Part shown: positions 8,801 to 14,030 of the stretch, piece by piece | Numbering within the stretch: position 1 is the first letter of the stretch | Layout of the letters: every line of letters begins with the position of its first letter | NCBI GenBank assembly: GCA_964441945.1 | Contig: CAYTWB010000094.1 | Span: 1-14,030, forward strand | Length of the DNA stretch: 14,030 nt | Direction of reading: 5' to 3' | DNA from: JADGQM01 sp964441945 | GTDB lineage: Bacteria > Desulfobacterota > Syntrophobacteria > Syntrophobacterales > Syntrophobacteraceae | Position numbers and translations under genes: made by a program | The notes under the pieces: model-generated | What the model saw: only the letters and a program-made list of their open reading frames with translations | Told to the model about the DNA's origin: nothing | Database searches by the model: none

Positions 8801-9336
8801 TTTCCGCCCCCGAAGTCTGTCCGCTGGTTCCTTGCCCCGGAGAAAGACTGAATCTCTGCAAAGACGCTAACGGGGTTCCTTATCTTACGGATAATACCGG
8901 GCAGAAGATACCCGCTCACATATCCTTGTCCCACTCGAATGCTTTTGGCGCTGCGGCCTTTTCCTGTATGAATCAGGTAGGCATTGATATCGAGAGCTTT
9001 GGAGCCGGTTACCCACAGAGTCTCAGTGATGGTGAAGGACTCGAGGAAAGTGAGAAAAGCCGGCTGAGTGAGCTTGGGGCTCAGACCGGATACGGCCGGA
9101 CTGCTCTTGCTGTCCTCCTCTTTTCCTTGAAGGAAGCGGTTTTCAAATGCCTGTCGTCAGATCATAGATCAGTAAAGACAGTGAATAGTCCACGGATAGG
9201 CTTTGAACTGGCGGATATCTCTCCTTACGGTACCGCACAGATAGAAACGAACTTAGGACTTGTCGAATGCCGGTACATTATCTTAGGCAAAACAGTACTT
9301 TCATTGGCCTATTCTAAAAGGCGGTGCTTAGAATGA
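5782..9336 (+). CDS. KR-DH-PPTase polyketide synthase subunit (PUFA/enediyne-like)
   Basis: A three-function PKS protein of about 1184 residues; residue numbers use ATG 5782. Residues 13-65 are the third docking-like module. Residues about 100-330 are a structural half of the ketoreductase. Residues 335-620 are the catalytic KR with the NADPH loop GGGTGIT (338-344), Ser517/518 in LFSS, and Tyr531 and Asn535 in DYVAGN. The long charged helical insertion after the second strand (about 370-435) is typical of PUFA-synthase KRs. Residues 640-935 are a double-hotdog dehydratase with His673 in DHVIDG, a following PLVPGV loop, and Asp854 in AFDVGLQ. Residues 970-1184 are an Sfp-type phosphopantetheinyl transferase with ISLSHS, GIDIES (Asp1069, Glu1071) and SLKEAVFK (Lys1117). 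It reduces and dehydrates the beta-keto intermediate and probably activates the ACP. Alternative starts are TTG 5746, ATG 5749, ATG 5758 and ATG 5785. All overlap the AT2 gene, which suggests coupling. No enoylreductase is present. Confidence 0.92.
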   Translation: MMDTHSSCRHDWVGSFFQLAKVDNDPVVEALGYDSNFVSFLTASGFSLNQLTAGWIIAAYSEWKKERWLSPETRHALPAVMTEAHPATPALSEPTDITARFFSTHLMILPPIGQHSIDGYADRKVVLAYSGSRHALALQTKDYLEAHHIEALFVELESKTPAEFRSYLESALGGVEDVIGVIVFPHASTAAMIDSPPAYSAQVRDSLGRLLLLFQALTPRLNTLIGKMPLPFCGAVTFNAIKNGNDLDPFHAAICSFWETLKAPLKNHPVIKVIDFDCDKSFSPPTILSELIINDRQGTVAVRNGRRLAPILCPSGNGKDARETVSPLSADSVVLAIGGGTGITARCLESLVLEAGPLDIIMSGRTTPHLSPFWEDIFQESESDRKDDLLRTALSKMKAYGAQIDPGRVHADLDRFLRSREVYGTIEKLRAMGCRVEYRPADVGNGISLRNLIDQILYSHRKIDLLIYSAGVDRSQSFMNKDIESFNTVLHPKVSGAANLLSLTAEVEAIKHIVLFSSAYTWFGFEGSVDYVAGNRFLAALGQYWDLRAKTSKIRAVHWGPWAEVGLAASDRLAEYFKNLGMKAIAPETGAKLFSEFVSYHSGDVTILDVSAQLHHISDMVADSQDVLEANRRLNENKARFPLLDRITSLEPDRCLKAVKRFSLSHDYYLMDHVIDGSPLVPGVFGMELMAEAANFLFPDLVVTTLKEVFFKTPIKCHDDVPSMVEVEAISVNTSGAGKTLHVTVKELIPKSSGGFHLSRDPSYECDIVLGESRAVKKYLEDQKETGLTVEIQTSKILELCASEGYHFGQIMTGQSDTMSFSQGTAVSRFTLSDSRALSYPSPCEFITCPQAFDVGLQCQLRRSILQDDQRQLPYHIPFVKLYDWSKNPGLLSVRVRRLSVDQQGKQVYFSVHVLEEDGRLLAESEVWGYTISQAKTNPWLLLDSDVSQTGKIQDDLTFSIQSPTVEELDTAVVDLPKQWCLGLPENLGREKIHDFIAARQALWNLLSAPEVCPLVPCPGERLNLCKDANGVPYLTDNTGQKIPAHISLSHSNAFGAAAFSCMNQVGIDIESFGAGYPQSLSDGEGLEESEKSRLSELGAQTGYGRTALAVLLFSLKEAVFKCLSSDHRSVKTVNSPRIGFELADISPYGTAQIETNLGLVECRYIILGKTVLSLAYSKRRCLE
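5818..5976 (+). other. Docking-like helical module, copy 3 (N-terminus of KR-DH-PPTase)
   Basis: This encodes residues 13-65 counted from ATG 5782. Its core, NDPVVEALGYDSNFVSFL, keeps the DP, the hydrophobic pair, the Ser and both Phe positions of the other two copies. A second amphipathic helix ends at AAYSEW. It is the most divergent copy. The function is inferred from recurrence only. Confidence 0.55.
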
Positions 9337-11792
9337 AGAACAAAACCAGGCATCTTCTTGTTGTACTGCTATTTTTTGCTGTCACTCTGGTCTTTTTGTT
9401 CGGTAACGCCGTAGTCCGAAAAGGCAGTGTGATGGAAAACGCCATACTGAACAAAGATGACGCCTATTACAAAATGGACATCCACGTAAAAGAGCTGAAG
9501 AAGGACGGCCTCAACGCCAGTGAATTCATTCCCATCATCATGAAGTTCCCGGACGGTATCAAAGATAGGAACGACCTTGGGACCATACTCCGTTTCGATA
9601 AGAAGCTGAAAGAGGCTTTCCCGGACCTTGGGGTCATGAGCCTGGTCGATGCCGTCGATTACCATGATACGGGGGAAGAGCTTGCAAACCCGAAGTTCAT
9701 CAGCAGGGACATGTTGGATGACCAAAACCTCAACATCGAATCCTGGAAGCACAGCGTTAGAAAAAACTCCGGTGTATACGGAAAACTGGTTGGGAAGGAA
9801 TTCGAGTATGCCGTGTTCGCAATCTATCTGCCTCAAGGCTATGATGAGATTCCCACTTATCGAAGAGTTACCGAATTCATCGAGCAGCGACATATAAACC
9901 TTCTACAATGGTACACAAAAACCGACATAGAGCCTTTCTTTGAGAATGTGATGGTCGCCGGGTGGGTTGTTGCGCGGGGATTGGTCGACGCCTCGATAAA
10001 TGTCGATGTACTCATGCTGTCAACATTAGGAATCATCCTTGCCTCAGCCATTTTCTATCTTTCCATTGGGTCCATCAGACAGGCAGTGATGACAGCCCTG
10101 GGAGTGGTCTTGCTCTCAATTGTCTGGGTCAGGGGATCCATTGGTTTGCTCGACATCATGGGGATTCCCATCCGAGAGCGAGTCTTTTCCATCATAGGCT
10201 ACACCAACTGCATTGTTCAGGGGATATCGTTTGGTCTGCACTGCTTTGGGTCCTTCAACCAGATCAGAGCGCAAAACAAGGAAATGCCCCCGGACATTGT
10301 GTGGCAACGGGTTGCCGAAAGCGTTCACCCGCTGATCAACATCACTGCGCTGCTCTCTTTCCTGGGCTTTGCCACCCTATACTGGTTCGAAGTATTGTCA
10401 ATTCGAGAACTTGGAATCACCTCCGCGCTGGGGGCCGTGTACCTTCTTCTCCTCAGCAAATACTTCATACCCAGCCTGCATATTCTCATCGGAGGCTATG
10501 AGAAGAACAAGCACCTGAGCCTTTTCAACATGATGAATGCATTGACGACCAACACAGCAACCTCGGCGCTTTCATTTCTGAGCCGGTTTTCCGAACCGAG
10601 GAGAATCATCATCGCTCTTGCTATCCTGCTTGTCCTGCCTTCCCTGGCGGCAGTGCTGTTTATTGAAGGGCATATGGAGGTGAATTCCAAACCTATTGAT
10701 TATTTGAAGGGGACCCTGATCGAAAAGACGGCGAACTATGTAAACACCGACGGACGTATTGGATTTGACTGCTTTGAAATGCTCATCGAACCCAGCGATG
10801 GCGGAGATATCTACGACCCCGAGTTCATTGATGAAAGCTATCGATTTGTTTCAAGTTTGACCGGGTTCCCGAAGGTGCGTGAGTTGGTTACTGTGCTTGA
10901 TACCGTAGCTTTGATCTCGAGAGAGAGCTACAAAAAGGGCTTGGCCACGGAGCGGCAAGAGCTGAAGGACATCTTCTTCCTGATCGAGAGCGACCTTAAC
11001 CCCAGGGTCAAGGAACAATTCTGGTTTCAAAAGGGCATTCGAGTCTCCATCACGACTGCAACGAATTACAGTAAGGAGATGCAGACTCTCAGTGATGCAA
11101 TCCTGGAGAAATCTGCTCAGTTCAAGGGCCTCAAGGCTTCATTCTTTGGAACCACCGCACTCTATCCACGCTTTGATGAATACGTGCGGGACGGCAAGCC
11201 ATGGAACGTCATGAGCTCACAATGGTTGATCGTCGTAGTTTGTGCAATTTGGATATTTTTCAGAAGCTACGGGAATAGGAACAACACCCCGTATGTGATG
11301 TATGGAGTGAGGTCCGGCCTTGTCATGTCCGTTCCCTTCGTTTTCGCCACTTCCTTGATGGCACTTGTCATGATGGCCTTCAATATTCCCCTCGACATTG
11401 CCACTGCCACCATATCAGCCCTGGCGATCAATGCCTCCATAGATTTTTCCATATACTTTATGGCTGAGTACAGTCACTTGGTTCTGGCAGGCAAGAACCG
11501 GCAGGAAGCTTTGAGTGATTCGCTCAGCAACGAAGGGAGACTGGTTGTAGAAGACTCTCTTCTGAACATCACCTGCTTTTTACCGTTGCTGCTTTCAAGT
11601 TTCCCTCCGGTTGCCAAGATCGGCTGGATAATGGGAGTTATGCTGGTGGCCTGCTGCATTGGAACCATCTTGCTTATGCCCGCCCTTTTGCCGATCTGCG
11701 TCGGTGAAAGGCGATCGAGGAGGGAGTCTGAATTGAGGCGATTTGCGGCCAGAGCGTTGCCGGTTTATCAGCGTGATCGGGGAGAGATGTGA
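9333..11792 (+). CDS. RND-superfamily (MMPL-type) exporter
   Basis: This is an inner-membrane transporter of the RND superfamily in the COG1033/MMPL group, about 819 residues. Known members move lipids, hopanoids or lipid-linked pigments to the periplasm using the proton gradient. The layout is the usual duplicated one: TM1 near residues 7-28, a large periplasmic loop to about 220, a block of five membrane helices (for example VLMLSTLGIILASAIFYLSI), then a single helix near 430-450, a second loop, and a second five-helix block ending near ILLMPALLPICV. Asp704 in ASIDFSIYF matches the proton-relay Asp of TM10. The equivalent TM4 segment reads GISFGLH and has no acidic residue. ATG 9333 is preferred over GTG 9324 because it forms an ATGA overlap with the PKS stop codon and follows AAAAGG. 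Cargo is inferred to be the PKS product. Confidence 0.88.
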   Translation: MKNKTRHLLVVLLFFAVTLVFLFGNAVVRKGSVMENAILNKDDAYYKMDIHVKELKKDGLNASEFIPIIMKFPDGIKDRNDLGTILRFDKKLKEAFPDLGVMSLVDAVDYHDTGEELANPKFISRDMLDDQNLNIESWKHSVRKNSGVYGKLVGKEFEYAVFAIYLPQGYDEIPTYRRVTEFIEQRHINLLQWYTKTDIEPFFENVMVAGWVVARGLVDASINVDVLMLSTLGIILASAIFYLSIGSIRQAVMTALGVVLLSIVWVRGSIGLLDIMGIPIRERVFSIIGYTNCIVQGISFGLHCFGSFNQIRAQNKEMPPDIVWQRVAESVHPLINITALLSFLGFATLYWFEVLSIRELGITSALGAVYLLLLSKYFIPSLHILIGGYEKNKHLSLFNMMNALTTNTATSALSFLSRFSEPRRIIIALAILLVLPSLAAVLFIEGHMEVNSKPIDYLKGTLIEKTANYVNTDGRIGFDCFEMLIEPSDGGDIYDPEFIDESYRFVSSLTGFPKVRELVTVLDTVALISRESYKKGLATERQELKDIFFLIESDLNPRVKEQFWFQKGIRVSITTATNYSKEMQTLSDAILEKSAQFKGLKASFFGTTALYPRFDEYVRDGKPWNVMSSQWLIVVVCAIWIFFRSYGNRNNTPYVMYGVRSGLVMSVPFVFATSLMALVMMAFNIPLDIATATISALAINASIDFSIYFMAEYSHLVLAGKNRQEALSDSLSNEGRLVVEDSLLNITCFLPLLLSSFPPVAKIGWIMGVMLVACCIGTILLMPALLPICVGERRSRRESELRRFAARALPVYQRDRGEM

Positions 11793-11827
11793 GGCTGTTC
11801 AGAGTAGATACGGCAAATACCGGTTAT

Positions 11828-11831
11828 GGAG
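11828..11831 (+). promoter_or_regulatory. Ribosome binding site that fixes the start of the LolA-like gene
   Basis: GGAG lies 8 bases before ATG 11840. The upstream GTG at 11789 overlaps the exporter stop and would place 17 polar residues ahead of the signal peptide, so ATG 11840 is the better start. Confidence 0.6.
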
Positions 11832-11839
11832 TGTTCATC

Positions 11840-12631
11840 ATGCGACATGGAATCCTTAATGTGCTTGTTTCGCTGAGTTTTCTACTGACTATCGGTTCCG
11901 ATGTTCTCATGGCGGACGAAATGCTCCCCGAGAAAATCGTTGCCAGGGGCTGGGAACTGTATCGCCAGACGGCCTACGAAAAGGAGCTTATCAAGATTGT
12001 CGTCAGCTACGCTGACAACCGCAAAGAAGAAAAGCGGCTCATTCGATGGACGAAGTTCGATCCTGCGAGCGAAGACCGTGTTACCATAAAATTTGTCGAA
12101 CCGCCTCTGGATCGTGGGCTTGGTCTGTTGACCCTGCGTCATCCGGCGGGCTCGGATGAGCAATGGTTGAAATTGCCGTCACTCAAGAAGGTGCGCAAAA
12201 TCTCGGTGGGCGAGCAAGAAAAGTACTTCGCAGGGACCGACTTCACCAACGAGGATGTGCGGCAGCTCGTTGGTGAAAGAGTCCAGGATTTTGCCTATTC
12301 ATTGGTCAGGAAGGAAGGCGAAAACCTTGTCATTGAAGCTGTGCCAAGGCCGGAGATCGAGACGGGCTATGGTCGCAGGATACTGTGGGTCAGTGACAAG
12401 TTCGTTATGACTAGGATAGAATACTACAGCAAAAAAGGTGATCTTATCAAAACTCAGGTGAACAACGGCATAACCGTCTCTGGCAACGGCCTGTGGCGAC
12501 CCCGGAAAGTCGAATTGGAAAACCTGCTCTTAGGGAGAAAAACCTCTGCCGAAATTGAACAGCGCGAGCTTAAAACGGACATTCAAGGCGATATTTTCTC
12601 CAAGGACTTTTTGGAAAGTGAAAGAATGTAG
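11840..12631 (+). CDS. LolA-like outer-membrane lipoprotein-sorting family protein (periplasmic carrier)
   Basis: This secreted protein of about 263 residues belongs to the family often annotated 'outer membrane lipoprotein-sorting protein' (LolA-like fold), commonly found beside RND/MMPL exporters. Its N-terminus is a signal peptide, MRHGILNVLVSLSFLLTIG, with a likely cleavage after VLMA, before DEML. Family-like landmarks are the WLKLPSLKKVRKIS segment followed by FAGTDFTNEDV, and the YGRRILWVSDKFVMTRIEYYSKKGD region typical of the curved beta-sheet half-barrel. In this family the barrel shields a hydrophobic cargo across the periplasm. Here the cargo is inferred to be the amphiphilic PKS product, not a lipoprotein. 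The gene follows the exporter closely and is followed after 2 bases by the outer-membrane protein gene, so one transcript is likely. Confidence 0.85.
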   Translation: MRHGILNVLVSLSFLLTIGSDVLMADEMLPEKIVARGWELYRQTAYEKELIKIVVSYADNRKEEKRLIRWTKFDPASEDRVTIKFVEPPLDRGLGLLTLRHPAGSDEQWLKLPSLKKVRKISVGEQEKYFAGTDFTNEDVRQLVGERVQDFAYSLVRKEGENLVIEAVPRPEIETGYGRRILWVSDKFVMTRIEYYSKKGDLIKTQVNNGITVSGNGLWRPRKVELENLLLGRKTSAEIEQRELKTDIQGDIFSKDFLESERM

Positions 12632-12633
12632 CC

Positions 12634-13899
12634 GTGATCGGACGGCTTCCAGTGTTCCTTCTGCTCACAACTGCTTGCATCATTTGTTCCCGAGCATACA
12701 CCGGCCAGGCAGGAGAGTTAAAAATCGGCGGCACGATGGAAACATTCGGCACGGTTTATCTTCAGAGCAGTGCGGGGTCTAAGGATAACTATAGCGCCTA
12801 CGGTGAATTTCGCTTCAGACCTACGATCTCGTACACTCCTTCAGACAAGCTCCTATTCTACATCGAGGGTGATTTTAGAGCAGATTCCCAGGGCTTTGCT
12901 GAAGGGTATATTGACAGTGTCGTAGAAGACCAAAGGCGTTGGATAGTTGATGTACGCGAGGTCTACACCGAATACAAATTTGACTGGTTCAGAGCGAGAA
13001 TTGGAAAACAGCTTTTCGACTGGTCAGTGACCGATACAATCTCCCCTTCCGATAACATCAATGCCCGCGACTGGACGGATGTGATTGAGTTCGAGAGAGT
13101 GGGTGTCCCGGCAATCGACCTCAGGGCCGGACGAAACACCTATGCTGAATTGGTCTACATTCCCTGGTTCACCCCGTCTAAACTGCCGCCGATGGGTGAC
13201 CGATGGGATCGAGAGCTTCCACCCGGCCTGCTTCGTGGAGCTCAGGACACCCCAGGCATGAACAATGGTCAACTGTCGATCCGGGGTGGGATAAGCATAG
13301 GGGGATTTGACATCGGTGCGGTGTATTACAGGGGATACAGCTACAGCCCTGCTTACAGGATTGCTCCCCTGGCATTGGAATTGTTGCAGCTGATTCCAAC
13401 TTACCGTCTTGAAGATGTGTATTCGGGTTCCATTGCATTCAGTCTGGGAGAATTCAACTTCCGCGGGGAATTAGGCTATTTCGACCAGCGAGAGGATGAA
13501 AATTTCTTTCAGTATGCTGCTGGAATAGATCGTGAGTGGAGCGGAATCCTAAGACTTGATGACAGCCTCTATTGGCTCATCCAATATGCCGACGACGTGG
13601 TGACCAAGCATCGGGACCCCTCATCGATTTCTTTCTTTGATTTTCGGCGCGTATTGGACAATTGCATCACCACAAAAGTGAGCTACAGTCTGGATGCAAC
13701 CAAGGAATGGACTATTAAGATTGAAGGCGCTGTTAACCTGGGGGAAAGTGACGTTTACATTGAGCCGGCCCTGATCTGGAGGAAGAGAAGCGTTGAGTTT
13801 GAGCTAGGCTTTGATATCATGGCGGGAAATAGAGATACATTTTGGGGCGGCTACCGTGATAATGACAGGATTTACTCGAAGCTCACCTACAAGTTCTAA
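12634..13899 (+). CDS. Outer-membrane beta-barrel protein (DUF1302-like/porin-type role)
   Basis: This predicted outer-membrane barrel has 421 residues. It has a signal peptide (MIGRLPVFLLLTTACIICS, cleavage probably in the RAYTGQAGE region), then many alternating amphipathic strands rich in aromatic and charged residues, for example KLLFYIEGDFRAD, WFRARIGKQLFDW and FDIGAVYYRGYSY. It ends in SKLTYKF, and a C-terminal Phe is the usual barrel-assembly signal. RND exporter plus LolA-like protein plus barrel is a recurrent gene trio, in which the third member is often annotated DUF1302. This protein is shorter than typical DUF1302 members, so the family label is tentative. It starts with GTG two bases after the preceding stop, suggesting translational coupling. 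It may receive or insert the exported lipid at the outer membrane. Confidence 0.75.
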   Translation: MIGRLPVFLLLTTACIICSRAYTGQAGELKIGGTMETFGTVYLQSSAGSKDNYSAYGEFRFRPTISYTPSDKLLFYIEGDFRADSQGFAEGYIDSVVEDQRRWIVDVREVYTEYKFDWFRARIGKQLFDWSVTDTISPSDNINARDWTDVIEFERVGVPAIDLRAGRNTYAELVYIPWFTPSKLPPMGDRWDRELPPGLLRGAQDTPGMNNGQLSIRGGISIGGFDIGAVYYRGYSYSPAYRIAPLALELLQLIPTYRLEDVYSGSIAFSLGEFNFRGELGYFDQREDENFFQYAAGIDREWSGILRLDDSLYWLIQYADDVVTKHRDPSSISFFDFRRVLDNCITTKVSYSLDATKEWTIKIEGAVNLGESDVYIEPALIWRKRSVEFELGFDIMAGNRDTFWGGYRDNDRIYSKLTYKF

Positions 13900-13903
13900 T
13901 TTA

Positions 13904-13975
13904 CAAAAGGGGGATTGAGGGGGATTGTAGAATGGAATCGACACCATACAAGAAATCCCCCGTTCCCCCCTTTTG
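13904..13975. repeat. Inverted repeat after the last gene, possible terminator
   Basis: The left arm (13904-13926, CAAAAGGGGG with two G5 runs) pairs with the right arm (13954-13975, ending CCCCCCTTTTG), separated by a 27-base loop. It starts 4 bases after the barrel gene's stop codon. The hairpin has only a four-T tail, so it may act as a terminator or RNA-stabilising structure. The A4G5...C6T4 form is also that of a dispersed repeat seen in many environmental proteobacteria. Confidence 0.6.
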
Positions 13976-14030
13976 AAAACTGACAATTACCCACACATGC
14001 CCCCATAGCTATGGTCCATGTCTGAGGTGG

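Noticed and set aside
12634..12720. The barrel protein as a lipoprotein (Cys after LTTA)
   Set aside because: The -3 residue is not the usual Leu for a lipobox, and the protein has strand patterning and a terminal Phe typical of a barrel.
1..14030. CRISPR array, transposase or phage genes
   Set aside because: No direct-repeat array, transposase-like or integrase-like frame was seen. The only repeats are the small palindromes described.

Overview
The window holds one co-directional (+ strand) set of eight genes. It reads as a lipid-type polyketide biosynthesis and export locus from a Gram-negative bacterium. A PUFA-synthase/enediyne-like iterative polyketide synthase (PKS), split over several polypeptides, is followed by an RND (MMPL-type) exporter, a LolA-like periplasmic carrier and an outer-membrane beta-barrel. 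The last two imply an outer membrane. The moderate GC content, small palindromic repeats and gene content would fit a deltaproteobacterial (Desulfobacterota-like) genome, but that placement is only a guess.

Left part (1-9336), the synthase. In order: the C-terminal end of a ketosynthase (KS) fused to a malonyl-type acyltransferase (AT1); a PLP-dependent alpha-oxoamine synthase (AOS); a single acyl carrier protein (ACP); a 320 bp gap carrying two palindromic repeat elements; a second, atypical acyltransferase (AT2); and a large KR-DH-PPTase fusion. Leaving out AOS and AT2, the domain order KS-AT-ACP-KR-DH-PPTase is that of enediyne-type iterative PKSs. The KR carries the long helical insertion typical of PUFA-synthase KRs. 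A related module of about 50 residues occurs in three of the proteins (C-terminus of KS-AT, N-termini of ACP and KR-DH-PPTase) and may be an inter-subunit docking element.

Right part (9333-13899), export: an RND-superfamily transporter starting with an ATGA overlap onto the PKS gene, a secreted outer-membrane-lipoprotein-sorting (LolA-like) protein, and a beta-barrel ending in Phe. An inverted repeat lies just after the last gene.

Working model (inference): the synthase builds a polyene or beta-hydroxy chain, since KR and DH are present but no ER is visible. The AOS releases the ACP-bound chain by decarboxylative condensation with an amino acid to give an alpha-amino ketone, as in fumonisin-type or prodigiosin-precursor chemistry. 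The RND/LolA-like/barrel set then delivers the amphiphile to the outer membrane. Two integrity questions stand out. The KS has lost or is missing its N-terminal three quarters at the left edge, with stops in all three forward frames within the first 19 bases. KS-AT and AOS lie in the same reading frame, separated only by one TAA.
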